Positions 17,105 through 26,401 of a DNA stretch of 64,000 nt are shown here, piece after piece. The notes below the pieces were generated by a model. The model worked only from the letters and a program-made list of their open reading frames with translations, was not told where the DNA came from and ran no database searches. The stretch spans positions 248,001-312,000 of the forward strand of contig NZ_JAGJDY010000002.1 in NCBI RefSeq assembly GCF_018100795.1. The letters run 5' to 3'. Position 1 is the first letter of the stretch, and the number at the start of each line of letters is the position of its first letter. This DNA is from Alteromonas sp. MMG017. Its GTDB lineage: Bacteria; Pseudomonadota; Gammaproteobacteria; Enterobacterales; Alteromonadaceae. The position numbers and the translations under genes are program-made.

Positions 17105-18430
17105 ATGAAACAATTGTCGCTGAGAATACGGAGCATTCTATTAGCGATGGGCGTACTTGCCCTTTTTGCACCGCTGACTGTGGTTATTTTAGATGACGCC
17201 TATACCACTAGTTTAACCCAGGCCAAGATGAGTGAACTTCGACTCATGAACCTAGGGTTGCTCTCGGCTTTTGAGCTAGACGGCGATATTCCCTTCATGC
17301 CTGAGATTTTATACGAAGAGCAACTTAACTTACCTGGCTCTGGTTACTTAGGTGTGATTGTTTTTCGTGGCCACGTTGTATGGCAGTCAGCTTCAGCATT
17401 AGATTACACCTTGCCTGCCCCAAATCTTAACGTCAATGTAGGTAACGAGCTCTTCGTTGAATCTTACACGGCCAATTTCGACGGCAATACAGATTATTTC
17501 GCCTACGCGTTTACCGCCGAATTTGCCTCAGAGAGCAACTTCGAACCAGTCCGTTTTTACATTTTCAATAATAAGCACCTGTTTGATGAAGAGCGAGAAA
17601 CCTTTATATCTGTGGTGTGGCGTTGGCTACTTATCTTATCCCTCGGTTTGCTTGTACTGATAATAGTGGGGATCAGCCTTGTGCTTATGCCAGTAAGAAA
17701 ACTTATTAGCGAAATATCCCTTACCTCTACCGGCCAGAAACAACAGCTTGATGCGCACTACCCTGTCGAATTTAATCCATTAAAACAGTCAATTAATGAG
17801 CTGATTGAATCTGAATCTCAGCAGCGAGCTCGTTATAAAAATAGCTTGGGCGACCTTGCTCATAGTTTAAAAACACCACTAGCCGTGGCTTTAGGGGTTA
17901 AGAAGCTTCCTGAGCAAGCCGTTGAATCTTTAAATCAAATTGACCAGATCATTCAACGCCAATTAAAACGTGCTAGTGCGGGTAAAACCGGGTGGCAAGC
18001 GGCTATCCCTCTGTTACCTATCACACAAAAAGTGGCTAACGCCATGGATAAAGTATATCAGCATAAACAATTGTCGATAACGATTGAAGCCATTAACAAG
18101 GTCGCCATAAAGGCTGACGAAACCGATATTATGGAAATGGTAGGTAACCTGTTAGATAACGCCTGTAAGGCTGCAGACTCGAAGGTATTGGTTACGCTAA
18201 TCAACGAAGGAAACTGGGCGGTGTTGACCATTGATGATGATGGCCCCGGCGTCCCTTCGGATAAGAAACAAGCACTGTTAGAGCGTGGTACTCGATTAGA
18301 TACTTACGCAGACGGACAAGGAATTGGCATGGCCTTGGTAAGCGACCTTGTTGCCATCTACCAAGGTAAACTGCTTATCGAGCGCGCCCCTATTGGCGGC
18401 GCTCGCTTTATTGTGAAGTTCCCGGTTTAA
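17105..18430 (+). CDS. PhoQ-like sensor histidine kinase
   Basis: A 441-residue membrane kinase. TM1 is about residues 8-30, a periplasmic sensor of about 140 residues follows, TM2 is about 172-195, then a HAMP-like linker. The dimerisation helix has LAHSLKTPLAV with H253; the catalytic domain has GNLLDNACKAA (N box, about 347), DDDGPGV (G1, about 378) and GQGIGMALV (G2, about 404). The SLKTPL form of the H box is that of PhoQ-type kinases. Signal is unknown; the neighbouring PepSY protein is a candidate partner. Its last 4 nt overlap the end of the convergent transporter gene. Confidence 0.92.
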   Translation: MKQLSLRIRSILLAMGVLALFAPLTVVILDDAYTTSLTQAKMSELRLMNLGLLSAFELDGDIPFMPEILYEEQLNLPGSGYLGVIVFRGHVVWQSASALDYTLPAPNLNVNVGNELFVESYTANFDGNTDYFAYAFTAEFASESNFEPVRFYIFNNKHLFDEERETFISVVWRWLLILSLGLLVLIIVGISLVLMPVRKLISEISLTSTGQKQQLDAHYPVEFNPLKQSINELIESESQQRARYKNSLGDLAHSLKTPLAVALGVKKLPEQAVESLNQIDQIIQRQLKRASAGKTGWQAAIPLLPITQKVANAMDKVYQHKQLSITIEAINKVAIKADETDIMEMVGNLLDNACKAADSKVLVTLINEGNWAVLTIDDDGPGVPSDKKQALLERGTRLDTYADGQGIGMALVSDLVAIYQGKLLIERAPIGGARFIVKFPV

Positions 18431-19470
18431 GCTCTTTCTTTTTTATCGCCCGCACTAGACAACAACACCGCAAGCCATTGGCTTTCCTCTCGAGACTCTA
18501 GTGCTATTTTCACTACCATCGTAAGTGGCACAGATAACAGCATTCCAACTGTACCTAATAACCATCCCCAGAAAATAAGAGATAAAAACACCACTAAGGT
18601 AGATAGCCCCATTCCTTTGCCCATCAACCTTGGCTCTACCATATTGCCCATAATGGTATTTACTAACAAAAAGCCCAATGCCGCCATGCCTGCTGACGCC
18701 AAACCATATTGAACAAACGCAATAAGTACAGCGGGAAGTGCAGCGATTATTGAGCCTATGTTAGGGATGAAGTTCAGCATGAATGCCAATACAGCCCATA
18801 ATAGAAAATGGTCGATACCCATCACATAAAGCCACGTACCGATAATTAACCCCGTCCCTAAACTCACCACTGTTTTAATAGCCAAATAGCTATTTACTGA
18901 ACGAATGAAACGGTCGATGTGCTTTAATTTCATGTCAGGGTCTGACAATGCAATGTGAAGACGTTTTGGAATGCTGTCTGCCTCAAACAACATAAAAATA
19001 ACCGTTAACAATATAAGGAACAAGTTCGACAATACGCCGCCCATACCGCTAATAAAATTGGTCGCGACTGACATCGCGGTGGCGGGGTCTAAGTGTGTGG
19101 CAATTAGCTCTTGGTTAACGTTAATATTGTATTGTGCGAGTTTTTCTATAATCCACGAAAATTCGGTATCAAGCTTAGCCCGGTACTCTGGAAGATTTTC
19201 TCTAAATTCCGTCATAGACTGTCCTACAAGGCCAGCAAGAAGAAATCCAAAGACTAGTATTAATAGTATTACTAAGGTGATAGAAAGCCATTTAGGCACG
19301 CCAAAACGTCCGGTCCAATGAATGATTGGGCTACACGCAATAGCAATAAATATTGATAAGAAAAAAGGTACCATAATTGTACTAGCGGACTTTATACCCG
19401 CCATGACAACAACTAAACAAGCGAGAACAACAAGTACTTTCGCTATGGGTGAGCGCAATTCCATGGACAT
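18427..19470 (-). CDS. AI-2E family transporter (PerM/TqsA-like)
   Basis: A 347-residue inner-membrane protein of the AI-2 exporter/UPF0118 superfamily with about 7-8 TM segments. Characteristic are an N-terminal pair of helices, a long amphipathic region, GMGGVLSNLFLILLTVIFML, and the C-terminal helices with FIPNIGSIIAALPAVLIAF, VNTIMGNMVEPRLMGKGMGLS and LVVFLSLIFWGWLLG. The family includes exporters of autoinducer-2 and Na+/H+ antiporters, so the substrate cannot be given. Convergent with the histidine kinase. Confidence 0.88.
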   Translation of the reverse strand: MSMELRSPIAKVLVVLACLVVVMAGIKSASTIMVPFFLSIFIAIACSPIIHWTGRFGVPKWLSITLVILLILVFGFLLAGLVGQSMTEFRENLPEYRAKLDTEFSWIIEKLAQYNINVNQELIATHLDPATAMSVATNFISGMGGVLSNLFLILLTVIFMLFEADSIPKRLHIALSDPDMKLKHIDRFIRSVNSYLAIKTVVSLGTGLIIGTWLYVMGIDHFLLWAVLAFMLNFIPNIGSIIAALPAVLIAFVQYGLASAGMAALGFLLVNTIMGNMVEPRLMGKGMGLSTLVVFLSLIFWGWLLGTVGMLLSVPLTMVVKIALESREESQWLAVLLSSAGDKKERA

Positions 19471-19545
19471 TTTTGTGCATCATTCCTAATAAAAAACTCA
19501 AACACTTTACAGTGACTTATACATAACTACAAATACGAGAACACA

Positions 19546-19914
19546 ATGACCTTCAACTTAGCCACAATTAAAATTAAAAACCTGAGATTGAGAACTTATA
19601 TTGGTATTAACGAAGATGAAATCATCAATAAACAAGACGTTATCGTTAATGTGAAAATTGATTACGATGCCCAAAGAGCGACAGACAGCGACAACATGGA
19701 AGACGCGCTAAACTATAAGGTGATTACCAAGGCCATCATAAAGCTGGTAGAAGACAACCGATTTTCATTGCTCGAAAAACTCACTGCTGACGTATTAAGT
19801 TTAGCTGCTGAACATTCATCAGTCCGTTACGCCGAAGTAGAGGTTGATAAGCCTCATGCACTGCGATTTTCTGACTCGGTGTCGCTAACGCTTTCGTGTA
19901 ATAAAACCGGTTGA
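19546..19914 (+). CDS. folX: Dihydroneopterin triphosphate 2'-epimerase
   Basis: A 122-residue tunnelling-fold enzyme, nearly the same length as E. coli FolX (120) and sharing [41 protein letters not shown] and [18 protein letters not shown]. FolX epimerises dihydroneopterin triphosphate to the monapterin form and is distinct from the folate aldolase FolB by the LRLRTYIG segment. The next gene is yfcH, the same order as in E. coli. Confidence 0.93.
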   Translation: MTFNLATIKIKNLRLRTYIGINEDEIINKQDVIVNVKIDYDAQRATDSDNMEDALNYKVITKAIIKLVEDNRFSLLEKLTADVLSLAAEHSSVRYAEVEVDKPHALRFSDSVSLTLSCNKTG

Positions 19915-19993
19915 GCGTTGTTCAGGACTTTTTATAAGCACTTATGTAGGCACTTATATAGGCATTTTGCTAACTCTCTTATAGGCATATTGT

Positions 19994-20887
19994 ATGAAAA
20001 TTTTAATGTCAGGCGGCACTGGCCTTATCGGTAGCGCGTTTATTAATAAATTTAAAAACGAGCATCAGTTTACTGTCATAACAAGAGCCCCCCAAAAAGC
20101 TAAGCAACAGTTGGGTGACGATGTGGCTTTTGTTTCAGAGGTGAGTGACATTGATGATATTGGAATTTTCGATGCCATCATCAACTTAGCTGGCGAACCC
20201 ATTGCCGATAAACGTTGGACAGACACACAAAAGCAGAGAATCTGCGATAGCCGGTGGGATATTACATCTAAACTTGTGGCAAAAATTAATAGTGCGAGCA
20301 CCCCACCACCAGTATTTATTTCTGGTTCGGCCATTGGTTTTTATGGCAGTAAAGGTAGTGTTGATGTTACCGAGCAAACGCCCCCCCACGAAGAGTTCAC
20401 CCACGACCTTTGTGCCAAATGGGAAGCTATCGCAACGTCTGTCGCTCGCAGCGAAACGCGTGTATGTACGCTTAGAACCGGTGTAGTGTTAGCTAAAAAT
20501 GGTGGGGCATTGGAAAAAATGGCACTACCCTTCAAACTAGGCTTAGGCGGTAAAATAGGCAGTGGCGATCAGTATTTATCATGGATCCACATTGATGACA
20601 TGGTATCGGCTATTGCATATCTACTTGAACATGACAGCTGCCATGGGCCGTTTAACCTTACAGCTCCATCACCTTCGACTAATAAAGATTTCTCGCAGAC
20701 ATTAGCAGCAGCGCTTTCAAGACCGTGTTTGTTTACCGTACCGGGCTTCGTTCTGAAGATAGCTATGGGAGAGTCTTCTGACATGATACTAAAAGGGCAA
20801 AAGGTGCTACCTGAAAAGCTCGTTACCTCAGGCTACACGTTTACCTTCCCTACATTACAAGGTGCGCTTGAAGCAATTTATAAGTAG
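19994..20887 (+). CDS. yfcH: TIGR01777-family NAD-dependent epimerase YfcH
   Basis: A 297-residue extended short-chain dehydrogenase. MSGGTGLIGSAF is the Rossmann loop; NLAGEPIADKRWT and SRWDITSKLV are typical of this sub-family, also FISGSAIGFYG (with the catalytic Ser and Tyr), LRTGVVLAKNGGALEKM and YLSWIHIDDM. The C-terminal part has VPGFVLKIAMGE. Reaction unknown; the link with folX suggests a pterin-related role but this is only context. Codons and composition look like the neighbours. Confidence 0.9.
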   Translation: MKILMSGGTGLIGSAFINKFKNEHQFTVITRAPQKAKQQLGDDVAFVSEVSDIDDIGIFDAIINLAGEPIADKRWTDTQKQRICDSRWDITSKLVAKINSASTPPPVFISGSAIGFYGSKGSVDVTEQTPPHEEFTHDLCAKWEAIATSVARSETRVCTLRTGVVLAKNGGALEKMALPFKLGLGGKIGSGDQYLSWIHIDDMVSAIAYLLEHDSCHGPFNLTAPSPSTNKDFSQTLAAALSRPCLFTVPGFVLKIAMGESSDMILKGQKVLPEKLVTSGYTFTFPTLQGALEAIYK

Positions 20888-20920
20888 TGAAGCTTATTTG
20901 CACTGAGTCAACTTCACTTA

Positions 20921-21077
20921 ATTGGACACACACTCAAATTTCATCTAAGAGATTACATTTAACTTTAAATGAAATTGGACACACACTCGAATTAGGGTGT
21001 GTGTCCAATAATTTGTAGGTTGGCTTGCACGACCATCTTAAGCGAAATAGAACACTCACTTGAGTGACTGTCTAATT
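20921..21077. repeat. GTGTGTCC / GACTGTCC cluster with a 13-bp hairpin
   Basis: Four elements: reverse class I at 20921-20938; reverse class I ATTGGACACACAC at 20974-20986; forward class I GTGTGTGTCCAAT at 20997-21009; forward class II TTGAGTGACTGTCTAATT at 21060-21077. The two central ones form a perfect 13-bp stem with a 10-nt loop. The cluster lies between the 3' ends of yfcH and ybbP and may act as a transcript-end structure, although there is no T-run. Confidence 0.75.
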
Positions 21078-21127
21078 TACTCACATTTTAAAACGGCTTT
21101 TCTTAACTCTTATTGGCTATAAAGCCC

Positions 21128-23650
21128 TTAGACCATCTTCCTCAGCAGTGCTGATGTATTTAACGTAAGCAAGCGCCAGCATCCAATTGCCCCTAACGCG
21201 CCTACCACAATTGCACCAACAATCGGCGCAATAACCCAATACTCAAAGTGTAGACTTGCGGTCATTTGGAACACATTGGTTTGCAGCATATACAAGCTAA
21301 GCTCATTGGCGAGCGCTGCCATGAAACCTGCAACCACGCCGATGATTAGAAACTCAAACACCACGCTTTTGCGAATTAAACTGCCTTTCGCCCCAAGCGT
21401 TCTTAAAATTGCCAACTCTTGTCGTCTTTCATCCATGGAGGCTTGAACTTGGGCAATTAACACTAAACTGCCTGCCACAAGCACCAATACTAAGATAAAC
21501 TCAATGGCCACAGACACTTGATTGACAATATCTCTTAGCTGGTTAATTCGCGCATCAACGTCAAACATAGTGATAGACGCAAATGGCTTTAACAACGTGG
21601 TTAGTTGTGATTTCTGTGCTTCGGGTAGATAGAAGCTGGTGATGTAAGTGGGATTGAACGACGCCATGGCCTCAGGTTGAATAACAAAGAAAAAGTTAGG
21701 CTGCATGGTTTGCCAGTTCACTTTTCTAAAACTTGTAACCTTAGTTTTAACGATTTCACTGCCCACATTGAATGTCAGCATATCGCCTAACTCAATGCCA
21801 AGTCGCTCGCCTACGTCCGTTTCGACTGAAACGGCAAATACGTCTTCGCCTAATGCATCAGAGTTATCCCCGTGCCATTCACCACTGGTAATTTCGTTCT
21901 CTTTTTGTAACGAATTACTCCAAGTTAAATTCGCTTCACGTCCAAGTCCTTGTCTACCTTCAGTATTCGAATCTTCCTCTTTAGACACTTCGGTATTTAC
22001 ACTGTCATCATTCACTGCAACGAAGCGCCCTCGTATCACAGGGTAAAACTCTTCGATGGTAATTCCGTTTGATTTGAAGTGTGTGTCCAATTCTGTTTTT
22101 TGATCGCCAGTTATATTAATCAAAAAGTAATTCGGTGTACCTTCAGGTAATTGAGAACGCCACTGCGATACCATGTCGTTGCGCATAACCAGTACTACAA
22201 GTAACAACATGATAGTGACTGAGAAGCTAATCAGTTGAACACTATTTTCCATTGAACGGCGTTTAATTCGCGCCCAAGCAAGCTGCCACGGCCCCATTTT
22301 ACCTGAGCCGAATTTGCGTCCCGCTGCAATCAGCAAAAAGGTTGCGCCTAGCAAACCAGTAACTAATACCACGCCAGAGCCAAACAAAATAAGGCTGATC
22401 ATCAAATCTTGGCTATAAATCCACATCAGTAGAAAAATAGCGCCACCCGATGCAACGTATTGGATAGTTCTTGAACGCAAATTGGTGCTTAAATCACGAC
22501 GAAGCACCCGCAGTGGAGGAATTGAAAACAACTGCATCAATGGGTAAAGCGAGAATAACAATGAACAGGTAGCCCCAGTGAAAACCGCAATTAGCACTGG
22601 CCGCCAGTGCCAAATAGATAACGCCACATCAACTTGTTCAGCAACTAACCACACCACAACTTGCTGGCCAATGAAGCCCATTATTAATCCAATAATAATG
22701 CCTAGCCCGGTAATAAATAGAATTTGAAAAAGATAGATTCGGCGAATAACCTGCTTTGTCGCACCGAGTGTTTTCATGATAGCGACGGGGTCGAAATGAC
22801 GTTGACTATAACGCTGAGCTGCCACCGCAATGGAAACCGCGGCAAGTACTATGGCCAGTAAACTCGCCAATAAAAAATACCGTTCAGCACTGGCTACCGA
22901 ACGACCAATGGCTGATTCGTCATCTTCAACTGTACGCCAGTTATGTAAATCATCTTGCAAACTAGGGGTTAGCCAGTCGTAGAAAGTGCTAATAGCACTA
23001 CTTTCGCCTTCAAAATAGCCCACGTAACGTGCTCGACTGCCAGGCCCGGTTATAGCCGTTGCATCCAAATCGGACAGTCTAATAAGGGCGATGGGATCGG
23101 TGTTAAATACACTGAATCCTGCATCAGGAATATCAACCAGTACTTTGGTTACAGTAAATTCAGCATCACCTATTTCAATGCTGTCTCCTAAACTAAGCTT
23201 CAGCGTTTGAAATAACAGAGACTGCAGCCACACTTCACCTGGCTTGGGCAAACCTGTAGCCGCTTTCTTCTGTCCAAAAGGCACATCTGTGGTATTAACC
23301 GTGCCCTTTAGTGGATAATTCTCATTAACAGCTCGAAGGTCTACCAGCGACATTTCGTCACGATGAAACACCATCGACCGAGTAGTCACCTGCTTTGCAG
23401 TGTTAAGCCCTTCATCACGCGCCTGTTGTAACCAAGCCTCATCAATGGGGGTATCAGAGCGTAACTGCGCATCAGCTGCGATAAATGCCGCTGAGCGCTC
23501 CTTTAAGGCGCCTTGTAACCGCTCACTAAATAGTGACAGTGACAATACGGCTCCTACCGACAACACAATTGCCAATAGGATAATGGTTAACTCTCCGCGT
23601 TTCGCCTCATGACGAAACAATCGCCATGCCAAGGTCGATGTCGTGCTCAT
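21128..23650 (-). CDS. ybbP: FtsX-type ABC transporter permease (YbbP-like)
   Basis: An 840-residue permease with two FtsX/MacB-type modules: TM near residues 20-40, a large extracytoplasmic domain, then TM groups around 255-440 (SIAVAAQRYSQRHFDPVAIMKTLGA, a typical FtsX motif), a second periplasmic domain and a C-terminal four-helix set with ELAILRTLGAKG. Length matches E. coli YbbP (804). With YbbA it forms a LolCDE/MacB-like ABC system whose substrate is unknown. The ybbA stop and this ATG abut (TAAATG), so the pair is coupled. A repeat of the GTGTGTCC family is embedded in its coding sequence at 22074-22092. Confidence 0.88.
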   Translation of the reverse strand: MSTTSTLAWRLFRHEAKRGELTIILLAIVLSVGAVLSLSLFSERLQGALKERSAAFIAADAQLRSDTPIDEAWLQQARDEGLNTAKQVTTRSMVFHRDEMSLVDLRAVNENYPLKGTVNTTDVPFGQKKAATGLPKPGEVWLQSLLFQTLKLSLGDSIEIGDAEFTVTKVLVDIPDAGFSVFNTDPIALIRLSDLDATAITGPGSRARYVGYFEGESSAISTFYDWLTPSLQDDLHNWRTVEDDESAIGRSVASAERYFLLASLLAIVLAAVSIAVAAQRYSQRHFDPVAIMKTLGATKQVIRRIYLFQILFITGLGIIIGLIMGFIGQQVVVWLVAEQVDVALSIWHWRPVLIAVFTGATCSLLFSLYPLMQLFSIPPLRVLRRDLSTNLRSRTIQYVASGGAIFLLMWIYSQDLMISLILFGSGVVLVTGLLGATFLLIAAGRKFGSGKMGPWQLAWARIKRRSMENSVQLISFSVTIMLLLVVLVMRNDMVSQWRSQLPEGTPNYFLINITGDQKTELDTHFKSNGITIEEFYPVIRGRFVAVNDDSVNTEVSKEEDSNTEGRQGLGREANLTWSNSLQKENEITSGEWHGDNSDALGEDVFAVSVETDVGERLGIELGDMLTFNVGSEIVKTKVTSFRKVNWQTMQPNFFFVIQPEAMASFNPTYITSFYLPEAQKSQLTTLLKPFASITMFDVDARINQLRDIVNQVSVAIEFILVLVLVAGSLVLIAQVQASMDERRQELAILRTLGAKGSLIRKSVVFEFLIIGVVAGFMAALANELSLYMLQTNVFQMTASLHFEYWVIAPIVGAIVVGALGAIGCWRLLTLNTSALLRKMV
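22074..22092 (+). repeat. GTGTGTCC element inside ybbP coding sequence
   Basis: TTGAAGTGTGTGTCCAATT differs from the intergenic consensus only by one extra A. It is read on the opposite strand as part of ybbP and encodes ELDTH at about residues 520-525, in the second extracytoplasmic region. Confidence 0.6.
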
Positions 23651-24349
23651 TTATACGGCCTCTGTACACTGTATCGGCGATACTACGGTAGACTCAGTCA
23701 ATTCACCCGCTTGCATGGTTAACTGCCTGTCACACCTATCGGCAAGCTCGTTATCGTGGGTAACCAGCACTAATGTTGTACCTTTCTCTCGGTTCAGCGC
23801 AAAAAGAAGATCTTCTACTTTGTGGCTGTTTGTTGCATCCAAGTTTCCGGTCGGCTCATCAGCAAAAAGAATTTTGGGAGACGTAATAAAAGCCCGCGCA
23901 ATAGCAACACGTTGCTGTTCACCACCTGAAAGTTGATTTGGGTAATGACTCGCGCGATGACCAATACCTACTTGTTCGAGGATCTTAGTCGCCATCTGCT
24001 TAGGGTTGTCTAAACCTGCGATTTCAGCCGGCAGCATTACATTTTCAATGGCCGTTAAACTTTGCACTAACATAAAGCTTTGAAATATAAAGCCTACTTT
24101 TTGACCTCGCAACACAGCGCGAGCCTCTTCATCCATAGTATGTAATGGTTCGCCATCTAGATGAATTTCTCCTTGGGTGACTTCATCTAAGCCAGCAAGC
24201 AGCCCTAATAGAGTAGATTTTCCTGAACCTGACGCACCAATAATGGCAACGGACTCACCAGACTTGACTTCAAAAGAGATAGGATGAAGGATCTCAAGCG
24301 TACCTTCGCTCGTACTTACAGACTTAGTTACTTTGGATGTTTTAATCAT
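23651..24349 (-). CDS. ybbA: ABC transporter ATP-binding protein (YbbA-like)
   Basis: A 232-residue ATPase of the LolD/MacB type. Walker A is GASGSGKSTLL, the Q-loop FIFQSFMLV, the signature LSGGEQQRVAIARA, Walker B ILFADEPTGNLD and the switch VLVTHD. It pairs with the following ybbP permease and is divergent from tesA across 17 nt, the same arrangement (tesA, ybbA, ybbP) as in E. coli. Energises an envelope process not yet defined. Confidence 0.92.
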   Translation of the reverse strand: MIKTSKVTKSVSTSEGTLEILHPISFEVKSGESVAIIGASGSGKSTLLGLLAGLDEVTQGEIHLDGEPLHTMDEEARAVLRGQKVGFIFQSFMLVQSLTAIENVMLPAEIAGLDNPKQMATKILEQVGIGHRASHYPNQLSGGEQQRVAIARAFITSPKILFADEPTGNLDATNSHKVEDLLFALNREKGTTLVLVTHDNELADRCDRQLTMQAGELTESTVVSPIQCTEAV

Positions 24350-24366
24350 ATAGGGGTCATCAATTC

Positions 24367-25023
24367 GTGATTTATCGTTTTCGCAGCGCCGTTTTGTTCA
24401 CACTGCTTTTATTAATACCGTTATCTGCATTATCAGATCAGACCGATACCATCGTCCCTAATAATTCAGCTAAATTACTGATTCTAGGTGACAGCCTATC
24501 TGCTGCATACGGGTTAGATCAACAAGAAGGTTGGGTGAGTTTGTTACAAAAACGCTGGCGTGACGAGAATATATCGATCGATATTGTAAATGCTGCGGTG
24601 AGCGGTGAGACCACTGATGGCGGTTTAGCTAGGCTTCCAAGGTTAATTGAACAACACACTCCAAGTCACATTTTAGTAGAACTTGGTGGTAACGATGGCC
24701 TTCAAGGGCACAGTATCAATAAGATTAGGGACAATTTGAGCGCAATTGTCAGGATAGCAAAATCAGACAATACCGTCGTTTTTGTGCAAGATATGCAAAT
24801 ACCCACTAATTACGGTAAACGCTATACACAAATGTTTAGCGACACTTTTGAGACTGTCTCAGAGCAACATGAAGTTACAAAAATTCCTTTTTTTCTTGAG
24901 GACATAGCACTTCATAAAGACTTAATGCAACGTGATGGTATTCATCCTAACGCAGAAGCACAACCAATGATTGTCGATTTTATGTTCGAAAAATTGACAC
25001 CTTTAATCTTAAACAACCGTTAA
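24367..25023 (+). CDS. tesA: Arylesterase / thioesterase I (GDSL hydrolase)
   Basis: A 218-residue periplasmic SGNH hydrolase. It has a signal peptide (hydrophobic run 8-20, cleavage near ALSD), the nucleophile S43 in LGDSLSAAYGL, block II in AAVSGETTDGG, GGNDGLQG with the Asn, and DGIHPNAEAQP carrying the Asp and His. Start is GTG at 24367, preceded by AGGGG. E. coli TesA has thioesterase, protease and lysophospholipase activity; the natural substrate here is unknown. Only 17 nt separate it from the divergent ybbA start, so the promoters overlap the coding ends. Confidence 0.92.
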   Translation: MIYRFRSAVLFTLLLLIPLSALSDQTDTIVPNNSAKLLILGDSLSAAYGLDQQEGWVSLLQKRWRDENISIDIVNAAVSGETTDGGLARLPRLIEQHTPSHILVELGGNDGLQGHSINKIRDNLSAIVRIAKSDNTVVFVQDMQIPTNYGKRYTQMFSDTFETVSEQHEVTKIPFFLEDIALHKDLMQRDGIHPNAEAQPMIVDFMFEKLTPLILNNR

Positions 25024-25091
25024 CCTGTGCTATGCTTTTAACCTTACATGTAAAACGCTAGAACAAATGACAGCTTAATTTGGAGATTGTT

Positions 25092-25277
25092 ATGGACGTT
25101 TCATCATCAACGTCAACGCCAGTATCGAATGTACTTCAGTCGCCACAACAAGAACCACAACGACAGGTTCAACAACGTGCAAGCCAGCAAACTGAAGTAA
25201 GTGCGCCCCAGCAGACGCAAGAAGCGGCTCCTGCTACAGACAGTCGAGTGGGCTCGCGTATAGATACCTACGTTTAG
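25092..25277 (+). CDS. Small Gln-rich protein of unknown function
   Basis: A 61-residue ORF with a good ribosome site (GGAG 6 nt before ATG at 25092). The protein is Ser/Thr-rich at the start, Gln- and Pro-rich in the middle (SPQQEPQRQVQQRASQQ) and ends in SRVGSRIDTYV. No signal peptide or TM. I do not recognise a family. The conserved-looking end and the ribosome site argue that it is real. It sits between tesA and the RAYT-like transposase. Confidence 0.55.
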   Translation: MDVSSSTSTPVSNVLQSPQQEPQRQVQQRASQQTEVSAPQQTQEAAPATDSRVGSRIDTYV

Positions 25278-25357
25278 CGATAAAACCCGCCCTAAGCACA
25301 GTAGTTTATTAACGCATTTCCAGCATAATCATTTCCGAATTACTCGGAGATATGGAA

Positions 25358-26338
25358 ATGCCGCTACCTCGATACAAGCAAGTTAATTTAGATGTCACAC
25401 CTTATTATCACTGCACATCACGTTGTGTGCGGCAGTCCTTCCTCTGTGGCGTTGATGCCAGCACAGGCAAAAATTACAATCATCGCAGGCAGTGGATTGT
25501 AGATAGGCTACACAAGCTCACTAAAACCTTTGCCATTGACCTTTGTGCCTATGCCGTAATGCACAACCATACTCACATTGTGGTTCATATCGCAAAGGCC
25601 AGAGCTGAACATTGGAGCATGGATGAAGTGTTACTTCGCTGGAAAAATTTTTACCGGTGCCCTTCAATAGTCCAACGTTATCTTGATGAAGAGACCCGTA
25701 GTTCATTATCTGAAGTAGAGCTTCAAAAAGTTGAAGAATTAAGTGAGATTTACCGTCATCGCTTGTATAGCTTGAGTTGGTTTATGCGGCTATTAAATGA
25801 GTTTATTGCTCGAAAAGCGAATAGAGAAGACGAATGTTCAGGCTACTTTTGGGAGCGCCGATTTAAAAGCCAAGCGATATTGTCTGAAAATGCGCTTGCA
25901 GCAACCATGGCCTATACCGATTTAAATCCGATCCGAGCCAATATAGCCAACACTCCAGAGCAGTCCCACTTCACCAGTATTCAGTACAGAATTAATGCTT
26001 TGAAAGTTAACAAAGTGCCTGCTCGGCTTATGCCATTTAACGATCAAGTTCCTGTTAATGAGAGTAGCCTACCCTTTAATTTAACCGATTACTTAGTACT
26101 GGTTGATGAAACAGGTCGCATTATGCGCCCAGATAAGAAAGGTGCTATTCCCCAGAAAATTAAGCCCATCTTAGACAGGCTTAAGGTTTCTGGTAAGTCT
26201 TGGATTACCCTTTCAACCAAACTAGAAAGAAAATTCACAGGCCCTATCGGCTCTGCAGAGCGAATTTGTGTGTTTGCATCTGCTTGTGAATATGGCAGAA
26301 AGCCAAATATTACGAATGCCAGAAGGTATCTTCAATAA
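25358..26338 (+). CDS. RAYT-like Y1 (HUH) transposase
   Basis: A single-copy IS200/IS605-superfamily transposase of the REP-associated tyrosine transposase type. N-terminal PYYHCTSRCVRQSFLCG is typical; the HUH motif is HTH within MHNHTHIVVHI, and the catalytic Tyr lies in AYTDLNPIRANI. The C-terminal ~140 residues are an added domain, as in the longer RAYTs. No terminal repeats or second ORF flank it, so it looks domesticated rather than an IS. ATG 25358 is chosen since GGAG is 8 nt ahead; an ATG two codons upstream is too close to it. It may act on the GTGTGTCC repeats scattered nearby (inference). Confidence 0.85.
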   Translation: MPLPRYKQVNLDVTPYYHCTSRCVRQSFLCGVDASTGKNYNHRRQWIVDRLHKLTKTFAIDLCAYAVMHNHTHIVVHIAKARAEHWSMDEVLLRWKNFYRCPSIVQRYLDEETRSSLSEVELQKVEELSEIYRHRLYSLSWFMRLLNEFIARKANREDECSGYFWERRFKSQAILSENALAATMAYTDLNPIRANIANTPEQSHFTSIQYRINALKVNKVPARLMPFNDQVPVNESSLPFNLTDYLVLVDETGRIMRPDKKGAIPQKIKPILDRLKVSGKSWITLSTKLERKFTGPIGSAERICVFASACEYGRKPNITNARRYLQ

Positions 26339-26401
26339 ATTTTCAGGCTTGAATTTATAACGCGAAATTAACAAGGAACGAAGCGATTATACCTTAATAG
26401 C

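Noticed and set aside
25352..26338. Complete IS200/IS605 insertion sequence
   Set aside because: No left- or right-end hairpins or TnpB gene flank the transposase; it fits a single-copy RAYT better.
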